A DNA stretch of 64,000 nt from the NCBI GenBank assembly GCA_050084985.1, contig JBITNC010000002.1, forward strand, positions 496,001 through 560,000, in the 5' to 3' direction. The position numbers and the translations under genes were made by a program. The stretch comes from Nageia nagi. Lineage: Eukaryota; Pinophyta. This document shows, piece by piece, positions 1 through 12,453 of the stretch (its first letter is position 1; every line of letters begins with the position of its first letter). The notes below the pieces were generated by a model. It made no database searches. It was not told the DNA's origin and saw only the letters and a program-made list of their open reading frames with translations.

Positions 1-884
1 CTTAAGGTTATTACAGACTCATACACATCTTCACATTTAAATAATCTTAAAATAGTCAAGAATGAGGTGTTACAAGAGCATGATTTCGAGCGAAAGTATT
101 ACATGTTCATCCTATTATTCGCTTCATCTCGAACCCAAGAATCATTTGATAGTTTTATATAAAAAAAAAAGAGGTGAAAAGAGATGACAAAAGTCAAAAC
201 AAAAAAAATAAAAATTACTACATCATATCAATGATTCTTGGGTGATTACAATATCCTCTACTGGGGCTATAGACACCTGACTAGCAGTAGAGCAAGGTTG
301 TAGTGAGATCGAGGGGTTAATCCTCATCGGGGCTATGGATGCCTATCTGGCAATGGGGCATACCTTACGAGTGGCGACATGTCCATATTGGTTAGTGACC
401 TTTCCTATGGACCTCTGTACGTTTCATATGGATGAACTAGCTTATATATTTTATGCTCTTGTGACATTTAGTTTGAGATTATCTAAAGATGGAAATAAAC
501 ATCATTGCGCAGACATGAGTCTATGATAATTTTGAGAACATCATGAATTTGTTTTATATCATCTAAAGAAGGAAAAATCTAATGGTGATTGGTTAATATG
601 GTCAACTTGAATATTATGATCATTACATTTCTTCATCATCCCATGCCTCCATCCCATACTATTTATTATTACATAGTAATTAATATTACACTTATATTTA
701 TCAATGCCTTGATGAGTTGATTAGTTTATCTCTCTAAATACTCAATACATCCTATGTCTATTCATTTGTTATACTATTTCATATTAACATCGACCACCCC
801 ATATACATTATACTATACCAACTTTCATATTTTATTATCCAACATCCATATATTTTCTAATCTATCTTTATCGATTGTTAAATT

Positions 885-1258
885 GGAGGTGCTTCCATAT
901 TATTTGAGAAAAAGAGCGAGTAATTTCTCTCCCCATTAATATGGGAGTCAACATTGTTGTTGTTAAAACCTTTTGCTTCTATTCTTATCTACAAGTTTAA
1001 GCAAGAAATTGCCCTTAGTAGATTGATAAAAGTCAACCCTAGAACATTGTTAAATTTTATAGCTTCCATTATTCTTTGAGATCGAGAATAAGAAATTATT
1101 CTCCCCATTGAATTGGAAGTCAATGTTCTTTTCCTATCATATCCCATCCATTTCAACCCTATAGAACATCGTTAAAAAGCTTCCATCATTCCTTGGGACC
1201 GAGAGTAAAAAATTGCTCTTCCCTTTGAATTGGAAGTCGATGTTCTTCTCCCCTTTCC
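885..1258. repeat. Degenerate tandem repeat, about 120-bp unit, ~3 copies
   Basis: Two clear units start at about 1034 and 1154, each reading caaccct..agaacat..gttaaa..gcttccat..gag..cgagagtaa..attgctct..gaattggaagtc..atgttctt. A weaker third unit lies at about 885-1010. The period between the clear copies is 120 bp. No open frame is maintained across the units. Confidence 0.6.
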
Positions 1259-2975
1259 ATTCATTATCATCTACCCATAAATTGAATGTGTGTTACATCT
1301 TGTTCCATATCCTTTGTACATGTTATCATAAAATAAAAGTATTAGTAGCCAAATTTGGTAAATGATACAATCTAATACTGCAAATTTTCAAATCATTATC
1401 CTTAAATTTGAAGATATTTAATAATATCAAAATTAACATTTAAAAAATAAAAATACAATAATAATCACATACGTCTTTAATGGGATAATTGTTATCATCA
1501 TATTCCTCATCATGAATCTTTGATGATATCAAATTATAAACAATTCCATCCTGAAATCTTTGATAATGATTTTTGCAAGAAATGATAATGAAACCCATTC
1601 TGTTGGGGCAAATAGCAGAGTTATCAAACATTAAAATGTTATCTACTTTGAAAGGACTCCACGTCACATACATGCTAATGACATAGAGCCTATGGAATAA
1701 AGTGTTCCATTAAATAGCATTTGTAGACAAGCATGAGTACTTAGTAAAATGTAGAACTTATTTTCAAAATACTTTGATTGCGAAAATTCAAAAAGTTTAT
1801 GTTTGATCATAATTTGGGGCAACTATGATTGTCCATGACCCAAAGCAAATCATTTGCCTCTACCATCAACCAACAAAATCAAGATTTAAAATATTCGTAC
1901 ATAAGTTGATAAACTCAAGTGTACGAGTCTTGACTTAACCACTTACCAACCTTAAGTATATTATCACCTACTTATGAGTCTAGTGGTATTTGTATAATTC
2001 TACAATGATAACATATTAGTTTGTTTGTATCTTCTTAAGATACATGACTATGTTTGCTCACCACATCATGCCATTAAAAAAAAAGAAGAAGAAAAGATAA
2101 CCAAATAAACATGCAAACTCGATCATAAATAATTTCATCATGAATCCTTGATAGGACAAACACCATTTATTGTTTATGATCTTACAATGAATCACAAACT
2201 TCCTAGTTTAAATCATATGTCATGTTATGCATGTTTAGTCATCACTTATTGTTATACGTATTCAGGAAACCTAGTCATCGAAAAGCATGATTCTAATGAT
2301 TTTTGCAAAACCTACCTTTCTAGAGTAAAACATAATAATCAAAATTTAAATTAGTGCACATAAAGGGGACTTCATGTCATATACCTGACTTAGCTCCATA
2401 CATTTCCTTGGGGTAAACACAAGACACCCATGTAATGATATATGGAAACAAGCCTTTAGTACCTATTTGGTGTACAACCAATGTGTGTTCAAAATACTTC
2501 AATTACAAAGCTCAAGAAATCATACTTGGATAATTAGGGTAAATACAATTTCCCATGACCTAAAATCAAACCTTATGTTCACCTATAAATGATTGAAACA
2601 ATAAGGTTAGAATCATTCGTACATTCATCTTACTTGTTCACTAGCTAATATGCATTAGTTTTTTGAACAGTCTATCATCATCATCACTGACATCATTAGT
2701 CAGTTCAAAAGGGGCCATAATGCTAAGAAAAGCACCACAATCAAAGTAAGCCCGCGATCACATAGCAATATCATGGCTACATCTCTCTTAAAATGTACCC
2801 AAAACATTGTTAATTAGAAAATCAAAAGTTATATGTCTACTCACGGTTAAGGTAATTAGGATTGCCTATAACCTAAAATAATATATTTATGCTCAATATG
2901 ATTCTAAAAGACTTATGCAAAAGATCACCACGAAACCCATTCTGTTGGGTCAAAAGTAGAGAAAAATGAAAGATG

Positions 2976-3416
2976 ACTTGTATATACAAAACAAGCTTCC
3001 TATCACATACTCGCTTTGGCATGCGGAGATAAACTAGAGTCTTGTCACGCAATTGCCATAAACAGCACATAGTATGGAGATAAACACAAGCGAAGTTTTG
3101 ATATACAACATCACTATCTCAAACTTGTATATACAAAACAAGCTTGCCATCACATACTCGCTTCGGCATGCATAGACAAACTAGAGTCTTGTCATGCAAC
3201 TGCCATAAACAGCACATAGTATGGAGATAAACACAAGTGAAGTTTTGATATACAACATCACTACCTCAAAATTGTATACATCAAATAAGCTTACCATCAC
3301 ATACTCACTTCGGTATGCAGAGACAAACTAGAGTCTTGTCATGCAACTACCATAAATAGCACACAGTATGGAGATTGACACACGTGTAGTTTTGATGTAT
3401 TACAATATCATTTTCA
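2976..3416. repeat. Tandem repeat, 147-bp unit, 3 copies
   Basis: Three head-to-tail copies begin at 2976, 3123 and 3270, exactly 147 bp apart. Each contains caagcttnccatcacatact, then cggcatgc, tagagtcttgtca, gccataaacagcaca and gaagttttgatatacaac. The third copy is more diverged and runs out near 3416. The array lies in the non-coding 3' part of the Tat-like element. Confidence 0.85.
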
Positions 3417-4018
3417 AAACGTATCAATTGCAAAAGTCAAAAAAAAAATAATCCTATTCAGTCATGGCAAGGACTATCCTCATGACTATATATAATAAGT
3501 TTTGATTCAGAGAAGCTATAATTATATCCTACTAAAAGATCTTAAGCTTTATACAAAAAAGATTTTGATGATATTTCTTAAAAATATCGTTAACATTTAC
3601 AAATATCAAAGGAGATAAAATGTGATGTATCATTGTTACAGGAGATCATCTTGAAACTCCGTTGTCGGGACAAAGGACAACACCATCAAAACTCATATAC
3701 TAAAGAAAACTTATACAGTACATGTGCACTTAGACATGCAAAACAACATAATAGAAATGTCATGCAACTGTCACACAAGCTCAACACATCATCATACCGA
3801 AAATAGTCACTTCTGAAGTATACTCAAATTTATTTTCAAAACTACATCAAATGTTAAAAGAAAACACATTTTATCATAATTTGATAAATCAAAATTTTGA
3901 TTCATCTAAGAAATTGAGTCAAAACTTATATCATAACAAAGCAACAACAAATAATCAAGCAATGAAGCTTCTCATTCTATATTTTTGAAATCATCAATCG
4001 CATTTTCGGTTGATAATT

Positions 4019-4033
4019 CAAAAAGGGGCAAAA
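4019..4033 (+). other. Polypurine tract of Tat-like element
   Basis: The run aaaaaggggcaaaa abuts the TGTAGACACC start of the LTR at 4034. A purine run immediately 5' of an LTR is the plus-strand priming site of LTR retrotransposons. It identifies the LTR at 4034-4872 as a 3' LTR and places the element body to the left. Confidence 0.7.
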
Positions 4034-4872
4034 TGTAGACACCTAAAAATGTCCCTTTTTAACTAGTAAACATTGAAATAATCATAACTCTTTGTGAAAA
4101 TATAGAATAGGTTTAAAAACCATATTATTGGATAGCTCTCATGGAGTACATGCAAAATGAGTGGTCACATGACCCATTTTCGGTAAAAATTGGCTATTTG
4201 GCAGTCATTTTAATATTGTTATAAAAATGGAAAACCAATCGCCAGCGACCCAAAACAAACGTTGACATTTTAGGATGATCGTCGGCGTCTGCCTAGTAAT
4301 CGTTGGTGACTCTGTAATAGCCGAACAAAAACCAAAAATAATAAAAGAAAGTTGTAACATCTCATTCTTCCAAGATGTGGTGGAAAGAGAGGGTCAGTTA
4401 TGACCTACGGTGGCTTTTTGACTCCCCCTTACCAGCCTTGGAAAACCTCACCCAAAATCTATAAATACAAGCCAAAACAAAGCAATAGGGGCCCAATTTT
4501 GAAGTAGGGTAATGCTACCAAAATCTTGTGAGCTCATACCTTTTATTGTTTTATGCTTGTTTCAATTTAATACATGTCATACATAGATGCTTTGATGTTA
4601 TTGTCTTTTGCATGTGTGTAGGATTTATAGGTTGTCCATATCAAGGAGAGAAGCAAGCAAATCAAAAACAATGAAGATCTAATACTCTCATTTTGGCAAA
4701 TGGCATTTGTAAAAGTCCCTTCCAAGGGCAAATTGTATTTTGAGTTGAAAATCAATATCAATTTACAATTACAATATTTCTACCTATTTTACATAATTTG
4801 AAGTTCAGTGAAAATCTAAGAATAATTGTATTTTATGTTATTCTACATTCCAGCTTTATTTTCACTGTAATA
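4034..4872 (+). repeat. 3' LTR of Tat-like gypsy element (839 bp)
   Basis: It starts TGTAGACACC and ends cactgtaata, where the other copy ends cactacaaca, so the terminal CA has become TA. It is clearly homologous over its full length to the LTR at 35727-36578. A TATA-like tataaata lies near 4461. Directly 3' the sequence enters a copia gag reading frame, so this Tat element probably inserted into that copia, whose 5' part would lie off the left edge. No matching target duplication can be tested because the 5' LTR is outside the window. Confidence 0.85.
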
Positions 4873-7330
4873 GGTATACTTGATCAAAAAGATATTTAAT
4901 ATGAAGATGAATGAAGCTAGTTTAGTCCAAGATCATGTTAATGAGTTCAACATGGTAAAAAACCAATTAACTTCAGTTAATATTGAGTTTGATGAAGAAA
5001 TAAGAGCATTGTTGATATTGTATTTTCTTCTTGATAGTTAGAATAGCTTTGTTATGGTTGTTAGTAACTCTTATTCTAATGCAAAGTTGGTCTTTGATGA
5101 AGTTGTTAAAATCATTCTAAGTGAAGATATAAGGAAAAAGTTTATAGGTGAAAGTTTCAATATTGCTCTCATGATGAAGACAAGGGGAAGAACAAGGGAA
5201 AGAAAAAGAAGCAAGTCAAGAGGTAAATCCAAAGGGAGATTATAATAAACTAAATTGGAATGTTGGAATTGTGGTAAAAGGGTCATCTTAAAAAGGAACG
5301 TTGGACTAAAAAGGGTAAAGAAAAGGTAAGTAATAATAATCAAAGCACAAGTAATCAAATAGAAATATAGTCGATAAAATACTACAAGTTGCCTTAAGAA
5401 TGTCTCTTGATAGAAATGGTGACTATTGGGTAATTGATCCAAGTGCTTCATTTCATGCTACTTCACATAAAAAGTACTTTACAAATTACATTCCTGGTAA
5501 TTATGGTCAAGTATTATTAGATAATGTACACCCATGCAATATTATTGGTATTGACAATATAACAATTAAATTACCCAATGGTACACAATGGACTTTAAAT
5601 GATGCAAGACATATTCTTGATCTTAAAATAAGTCTTACATCAATAAGTAAATTGGATAAGGAAGGATATATGATTGCATTTGGTAATTCTACATGGAAGG
5701 TTTCAAAGGGTTCAATGGTGGTTGTAGAGGTTAGTATGATAGGCACTCTTTATTTGCTTACAAATATCTTAGATTACTCCATGAATCTAGTATCCATACG
5801 TGAAGATGTGACACTGTGGCACAATAGACTTGAACACATCAGTGAGAAGGGTATGAAAATATTACACTCTAAATGTTTTCTTCCTAATCTTAAAGAACTT
5901 GACCAAGGATTTTATGAAGATTATGTGTATGGTAAACAAAGGAGAGTTAGCTTTCTAAAAGTAGGCAAATAAAAGAAAAAGGAAAAGTTATAGTTGGTTC
6001 ATAGAGATGTGTGGGATCTTACACAAGTAACTCCACTTAGTGATCCTTTTTATTTTGTCACTTTTATTGATGACTCTAATAGAAACACGTGGATCTATTG
6101 CATTAAGAGTAAATTTGATGTGTTTAAAATATTTAATATTTGAAGGCATTAGTTGAAAATGAAACATGTTTAAAGTTGAAATTTTGTAGTAAAGAATTTG
6201 ACACTTTTTGTTCACATAATGGCATTGGAAGAATAAAGTTTGTTCCAAGAACACCTCAAGAAAATGGGGTTATGGAAAGAATGAATATGACTATCTTAGA
6301 ATAGACTAGAAGTATGAGAACACATGCAGGTTTATTTTTATATCTTTGTGCTAATGCTATTGACATTGTTGTGTAATTGATTAACAGGGGTCCATGTACA
6401 ACTTTATATGGAGGCATTACAAATGAGATGTGGATAGGTAAAAGGTTAAATTATTCATTCTTAGGATTCTTTGGTTGTGAGGCTTTTGTACACATTGATG
6501 AAGAAAATAGGAGGAAACTTGATGCAAAGTCTCAAAAATACTACGTCATTGGGTATGGTATTGATGGTTTGGGTTTTTAGATTATGGGATGTGGATAATT
6601 GAAAAATCATTAGAAGTAGAGATGTAATATTCGATGAGAAATGCATGTACAAAGATAGATTGTAGGTTGTGCAAAAGGAAAAGGATGAGAAACTAAGGAT
6701 TATAACTCTTGATGATGTGGATGAACATGAGAAACGTAAAGAGCAAAGTGAAGATCTTCAGTAATAAGAATTCCAAACTCCACCTACACTTGTGAGGAGA
6801 TCTTCAAGGGTTAGTAGACCTTCTAAATGTTATTCTCCTATTTAGTATGTGCTTTATATTAATAGTGATGAACCAAAGTGTTTTGGTGTATCAATGCAGA
6901 TGGGTACACAAAATAAGTGGGAGCTTTCCATGAAGGAAGAAATGGACTCTTTACTTCAAAACCGAACTTGGAGTTTGGTTGAGCTTTCTAAAGGTAAAAG
7001 AGTAATTACTAATAAGTGTGTGTATAGGATAAAGGATGAGGAATATGATCAAAAGAGGTACATAGTAATACTTGTTTTAAAAGGTTTTGCTCAAAAGAAA
7101 GGTATAGATTTTGATGATATCTTTTCTCCGATTGTAAAAATGACCTCCATTAGAGCAATCTTAAGTATTATGGCTACTTAAATTTTTTTTCTTGAACAAC
7201 TAAATGTAAAGATAGTTTTTCTTCATGGGAACTTAGAGGAGGAGATTTGGATGGATCAACCTTAAGGTTTTGAGCTCAAATCTAAAGAAGGTTATGTGTG
7301 TAAGTTGGAAAAGATTTTGTATATCTTGGC
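4873..7330 (+). pseudogene. Ty1/copia gag-pol fragment (both ends truncated)
   Basis: Gag-to-RT remnant of a copia polyprotein, in copia domain order. Gag begins mid-domain at 4873 (IFNMKMNEASLVQDHVNEFN). A CCHC knuckle with a frameshift lies near 5262-5310 (CWNCGK, then GHLKK in another frame). The protease motif near 5430 reads WVIDPSASFHA, so the DSG triad is altered. A GAG-pre-integrase motif (LWHNRLEHISEKGMK) lies near 5818. The integrase core follows at 6000-6580, with the ENGVMERM glutamate kept. RT starts near 6849, and the LEQLNVKIVFLHGNLEEEI motif lies near 7190. The sequence breaks off before the YVDD motif. Many stops are TAG/TAA. The wording is closest to Tork/Tnt1-type copia; that lineage call is from memory of the family only. 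Confidence 0.85.
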
Positions 7331-7799
7331 CAATGTTTAACTTGTATTGTATACTTTAAGGGGTAACCTTTTTTATAATGATGGGCTCACACATGTTGAA
7401 GATTAAAATAATCACCTTACATACAATCTTTTTTGTATAGGTTTGAAGACCCTAAAAACCTCTTAAGCTAATATAAAAAAAAGGAACATGGATGAATGAA
7501 AAATATAGTTCCTTAAGAAGAATAATTTAAGGTTATTTGATCCTAAATCTTATTTTTTCTACTTGATTTTCCTTATTCTAACCTTTATCCTTGAAATGTA
7601 AGACTTTTTGAAATGTATTAATCATACAATGTTATTTAATAAAAAATATTTCTTCTTATTTAAGGCATTTTCTTCTTCCTCTTTTATCAAAGCGATATCT
7701 TAAATTCCATAGTCTCAAACCATACACCCATAATATTTTATATCCACTATCAGTACCTTCACCACCAATTTAAATCCAACTTTTGTCTCAATGTATCTT
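7331..7799. other. Unassigned non-coding stretch
   Basis: AT-rich sequence between the broken copia RT and the LINE remnant. Both junctions are vague. I see no coding motif, repeat or terminal structure here; it may include more decayed LINE. Confidence 0.4.
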
Positions 7800-7972
7800 T
7801 TCTTCAATACCTTATGATGTTCAATGTTAAGGAGGCTTCTAATTTTCTATAGGGATCTTATCAGTAAGATAAAAGGAAAGTTATGGAATTTAGTGTGGGA
7901 AGGGAAAATGGTTCCTAAAATAGCTTTCTTCATATGTACCCTTGCCCATAATAAATGTTTAACTTGGGACAA
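7800..7972 (+). pseudogene. LINE ORF2 C-terminal remnant, left part (zf-RVT)
   Basis: In one forward frame it reads VKEASNFYRDL, then LWNLVWEGKMVPKIAFF and HNKCLTWDN. This is the recognisable zf-RVT region that follows the reverse transcriptase in plant LINE (L1-type) ORF2 proteins. The frame stops at 7972, exactly where the chromovirus LTR begins, and resumes at 13420. The upstream reverse transcriptase is not recognisable. Confidence 0.7.
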
Positions 7973-9078
7973 TGTGACTTCCCCCTTGCATAAATATAAT
8001 TAATTATGGAATCCAACAGATTCCTCTTTATATTATATTTTACTATTGTATTGTGCTTTAAGTTAATACTTAGGATAGAAGATTTAATGAGTCATTGGAT
8101 TCCATTGTGAGCCCAAGTGGGACATCTCTCTCCCAACCATAGAATTAGGTATTTTAATGTACTTGGAGATCCTAATCATGATTGTGGGAATCTTGAGGTT
8201 TATTTAGCACTTAGGTGGATGGATGAGCACTTGTATACATGTGCTAACCTTAGGGAGACTCCTAGATCCCCATGTTGGCCTATGATGATACCCTAGCCCC
8301 ATGCATGCTTCCTAAACCCATGTTAGACATGCATAGCACTCCAAAACCACATGTTGGAATTTATGGCTTCTGGATATCTATGTTTGGAAATGCTTGACCC
8401 CTAGGCCCCATGTTGGACATTCTAGGCCCCCAAGAGGCTAACATTGGATTAAAGGAGTTGAGTGATGACTCCTAGGTGAGATCCAAATCTAGTGAAGTGT
8501 TATAAAAAAGCATTAGAGCCTTATAGTTGGATATGCTTAATTATTATTACATTTGATATCGTTCAAAGGAAGAGATACTTAGTGCAACACTAAGCAAACC
8601 CTTAGGTGCAACATCTAGGAGGATTAATAAGCTAACGGATCATGTTAGTATATAGCATTAGTGTAGCACCCTTTCCCATCTGATGTTATTTTGAGGTTAT
8701 GCTTGTACCTTCAATGATAAGTCAAGATTTGAGGAGGGCTCCTTCGATGAAGAGAATTTAGGTTCTAAGGGAACAAGATTGTCCCATTCATCTATCCAAC
8801 TTGGGGATATTTGTTATGCCCTAGTTGGCTCCTTTGAGGCCAACATTAGCCTTATTGGGCATGGTATTGTATAGTTGATACATTCATATCTTATATATAA
8901 CCATTGGATATTGGATCTCATATTTGTAGTGTGTACTTGTCTATATTTGATGTGTAATTGATGCCCTAGCTCTAACATTGGCAATTTGAGAGTTTGAATG
9001 CTTATTCTTGCGAAGACATTGGGTATATTTGCTTATTTTTAATTTAATTGCACTTGAATTTGTAATTGGATATTTACA
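7973..9078 (+). repeat. 5' LTR of chromovirus (1106 bp)
   Basis: It runs from TGTGACTTCCCCC to ..ggatatttaca and matches 12454-13419 along its length, with indels. For example, both share the block ccccttgcataaat..taattaattatggaatccaac at the start and gtaattggat.tttaca at the end. The PBS follows after one base. Confidence 0.9.
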
Positions 9079-9079
9079 A

Positions 9080-9090
9080 TGGTATCATAA
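9080..9090 (+). other. Primer-binding site, tRNA-iMet type
   Basis: TGGTATCATAA lies one base after the 5' LTR end. TGGTATCA is the standard complement of the 3' end of plant initiator tRNA-Met used by many plant LTR elements. Confidence 0.8.
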
Positions 9091-9091
9091 T

Positions 9092-9900
9092 TGAAGATCT
9101 TACTACCTGAGGAAATGGAAACCATATTTATAACCATAATGAAAAGGTTAGAATTTGAAAGGGTGGTGTTTCTCCAACTCCTTCAAAGTTTCAAAGATAA
9201 TAAGATCCCTTTAGAGGAAAGGGAAAGGCTCTTATGGTTCATAGGCAAGTGACATGAGGAGAAGATGTGCAAGAAGAGGGGGAAGACATGGGAGCCCAAA
9301 TTTGTGCCTCTGCATAAAACTTTTCCAAAGATCAAAATCTTTTTCCAGATCTACCAAAGAATAATCAAAGAGTTTCATAGATACATCACCTTTCAGTTAT
9401 ACCAAGTTCTTTTAGGTTATGGAGTACTGGCATGGTAGAAATCCAATGTTGAAGTAGTAGAGGTAGCCAAAATCCCAACATCTGAATCAAGGCCATTGAG
9501 AGGATTCCAAAATGTAGATACTCTATTGGATTGAAGGAAGAGGGGTGAGTGAAAGTTTTCACTCAAATCTAGTACCACCAGTAACATACTAGAGGTCATC
9601 ACTTAGATGGTATTAGACAAGAAGATGAGTGCTATTATTCAAAAAGGAAAGATTGAGTGGGGCTACATTTTCACTTTGGCCAAGGGAGGCCCACACTGCA
9701 TTCTAAGGAGGCTAAAGAGCAATCATTTGATCTCTAATGCATCTTGGAATAATATTTAAATATTTTCAAAGATATGTCCAAGGGTTTGTCACCATCCAGG
9801 GGTTTTGAGGATACAGTTGAGTTATAACTAAGAGCCAAGCCTATCACGATCACTCCTTACAAAACATCCAAAGATCTATAAGGATGACATATAGAATATA
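9092..9900 (+). pseudogene. Decayed chromovirus gag/pre-RT remnant
   Basis: Fragmentary forward reading near 9780-9900 (PSRGFED, a short piece with stops) corresponds to the stretch just before RT in chromovirus polyproteins. No CCHC knuckle and no protease DTG/DSG motif can be found. The distance from PBS to RT is far too short for a normal gag plus protease, so a large internal deletion is likely. Confidence 0.5.
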
Positions 9901-9959
9901 GTAAAGGAGGTATTAGACATGGGGTTCATATGACCTAGCTCTAGTCCCTTTACCTCTTT

Positions 9960-12200
9960 AGTTGTGCTAGTCAAGAAGAAGGATGGGACAATGAGGATGT
10001 GTATTGACTATCGGTTGCTCAACAAGAAGACCATGAAAAATAGGTATCCCATTCCTAAAGTAGATGATCTCATTGATGAATTTCATAGGACCAAATACTT
10101 TTCAAAAATAAAATTGAGATTCGAATACCATAAGATCAGGATGAAGGAGGATGATATCCATAAGATGACATTTAGATTCTATTATGGTCATTTCAAATTT
10201 CTAATGATGCCTTTTGGATTGACTAATGCATCGACCACCTTCTAGTCTATGAACCAAATTTTTAGAGAGAAGCTAAGGAAGTTTGTATTAGTCTTCTTTG
10301 ATGACATATTGGTGTATAGTAAAACATGGGAGGAACATCTCTATCATTTGGATCACATTTTGAAGACATTATGGGGAAAATTGTTTTATGCCAAATAGTC
10401 CAAATATGAGTTTGGCATGATTGAAATTCTATACATTGGTCATACCATCAGCCATGAGGAAGTAAGGATGGATGAGCAAAAGATTACAACTATCTAGGAG
10501 TGGCTAGCACCCACATCCCTAATGTAGTTGAGAGGGTTTTTGGGACTATGCAATTACTATAGGAGGTTCATACATGGATTCTCCCACTTGGTTATCCCCT
10601 TAATGTAATTAACCAAGAAGGATGCATTGGTTTGGATTAAGAGTGCTCAAGAGGTCTTTCAAACACTTAGGAGGGTCATATGTTCATGCCCTTGCTTGGT
10701 TATCCTTGATTTCTCAATCCCTTTCATAGTGAAGTGTGATGCATCCAAACATGGTGTTAGAATTGTATTCATGCAAAAGAGATAGCTAATTGCATTTGAG
10801 AGTAGAAAATTATCTAGCGCAGAATAGAACTTTAACATGTATGATAAGGAGATGTTATCCATCATGCATGCATTGGAGAGTTTCAAACAATACTTGGTTT
10901 GTGGTCCATTCATTATCAAGAGTGACCATAATAACTTTAAGTACTTTCTTAGCCAGTCAGATCTAAGTGAGAAACAATAAAGATGGGTAAGTAAGCGTCA
11001 ATCCTTTGATTTTAAGATCTAGTACATCAAAGAAAAGAAGAATACAAATGCTAATACATTATCCTAAAACCCATCTTTTTACTCTCTCTACTATATCATT
11101 ATTGATTGGAAGAAGACTGTGATGGTTGAATACACCAAAGATGAGTTTGATAAAGGTATCCTAAGTGGGATAGTGAAGAATAAGAGGTACATGGTTAGAT
11201 ATAGACTCATCTTGAAGAGGAATAGGATATTCCTAATCCCCAAATCTAAAATAAAGGGGATAGTGCTCCAAGATTTACATACCACCCCTCTTATAGGTCA
11301 TTCAGGAATTACCAAAACATACAAGGCAGTGAGAGGAAGGTTCACATGGAAGGGGTTGAAGCAAGATATTTTGAGGCATGTTCAAGAGTGTGTGTAGTGC
11401 CAAGAAAATAACAAGGTGCATGTGAAGCCAATAAGGTTACTTCAACCATTTACCATCCCACAATAGAAATGGAACTTCATCATTGGTCTACCAAAGGTGC
11501 AAGGTAAAGATAATATCTTTGTGGTGGTTGATAGGCTCACCAAACTTTCTCATTTCTTTATCATCACTATTACATATACAACAGTATAGTTGGCTAACTT
11601 ATTCTTCAAGGAGATCTTCAAATTACATGGGTTACATATGATGATTGTGAGTGATAGGGAAAATAAGTTCATAACCTATTTTGGCAAGAGTTATTTCAAT
11701 TGAGTGGCATTAACCTCATCCAAACACTAGCTACCATCCCCAAATGGATGGGCAAACATAAATCATCAATAGGTGGATGGAGGGGTACTTAAGGCATTAT
11801 GTGACTGGACAGCATCAAACATGGTTCAAGTGGCTTCACATTGGGAAGTATTGTTATGACTCTACCTATCATGTGTCCATCAAAATTTCTCCCTTCAAAT
11901 ATTTGTATGGCTATGATCCTTCTAACTTTATAGACTTGATTTTTGATGAAGGTAGGGTCCTAGAATTGGAAAAATATGTACAATGATAAGAATCATATGG
12001 AGAGAACCTTTGAGATAGGAGACATGATGTACTTGAGGTTGTAGTCATTCTAGTAATCTTCACTCAAGAAGAGGAAAGCAAATAACTACAGCCTAGGTTC
12101 TTTAGACTATATAAGATCTTTCAAAAGGTAGGAGAGGCTGCCTATGATTTGGAGCTATCCTAGGAGAGTAAGATCCAAAACACTTTCCAGATATCAATCT
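9960..12200 (+). pseudogene. Chromovirus pol: RT, RNase H, integrase
   Basis: RT starts near 9960 (LVKKKDGTMRMCIDYRLLNK). The catalytic motif at 10297-10305 is F-D-D within FFDDILVYSK. The connection FLGLCNYYRRFIHGFSHL lies near 10540. RNase H spans about 10710-10980, with a conserved Asp in VKCDASKHG and DKEMLSIMHALE. The integrase HHCC zinc domain spans about 11276-11405 (HTTPLIGHSGITK..HVQECV, stop, C). In the integrase core the first acidic residue appears changed to Asn (WNFIIGLPK near 11470), while VSDRENKF keeps the second Asp. Stops are mostly TAG where Gln or Trp is expected. The enzyme set cannot be functional. Confidence 0.9.
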
Positions 12201-12268
12201 TGAAGAAGGTCATTGGATAGCAAGGTGTTTCTTCCACTACTCTACACCCACTTGATGATGAGGGATGG

Positions 12269-12450
12269 TTGGTTTGGATTCCTAAGAGAGTGCTGAAGAC
12301 TAGAATCAAGAAGCTAATATCTAGACAAATACAAGAGTATTTGATAAAATGGAGTTATTTTCTAGATGAGGACTCCACATGGGAAGTAGCAAAGATACTT
12401 GTACATCCTATGCTAAATTACTTGAGGGCAAGCAATCTTGAGAGGGGAGG
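12269..12450 (+). pseudogene. Chromodomain at integrase C-terminus
   Basis: One open stretch reads KRVLKTRIKKLISRQIQEYL then IKWSYFLDEDSTWEVAKIL, followed by HPMLNYL. The pattern EYLIKW..L..EDSTWE is the signature of the integrase-borne chromodomain that defines chromoviruses and guides insertion into chromatin. It is followed directly by the polypurine tract and 3' LTR. The domain itself has no internal stop, although the polyprotein upstream is broken many times. Confidence 0.85.
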
Positions 12451-12453
12451 ATT
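12439..12453 (+). other. Polypurine tract of chromovirus
   Basis: gagaggggaggat immediately precedes the 3' LTR start (TGTGCGTCCCCC at 12454) and overlaps the last codons after the chromodomain. Confidence 0.75.

Larger units (their letters stand above)
1..4033 (+). other. Repeat-rich 3' untranslated region of a Tat-like gypsy element
   Basis: No credible coding sequence is visible on either strand. The stretch ends in a purine tract directly against an LTR start, so I read it as the long non-coding region between pol and the 3' LTR, as is usual in Tat/Ogre-type Ty3/gypsy elements. It is built from repeated modules. A phrase close to cccattctgttggg recurs near 1593 and 2936, with a weaker relative near 3657. 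A phrase like caaaatacttcaattac recurs near 1766, 2490, 3412 and 3836. Shorter tandem arrays inside are listed separately. The body of the element (gag-pol, 5' LTR) would lie left of the window. Confidence 0.5.

Noticed and set aside
2976-3416. Regular repeats suggestive of a CRISPR array
   Set aside because: Units are contiguous 147-bp tandem copies with no spacers, in plant retroelement DNA.
5071-5451. 126-codon minus-strand open frame
   Set aside because: It is the antisense shadow of the copia gag-protease remnant and has no family resemblance.
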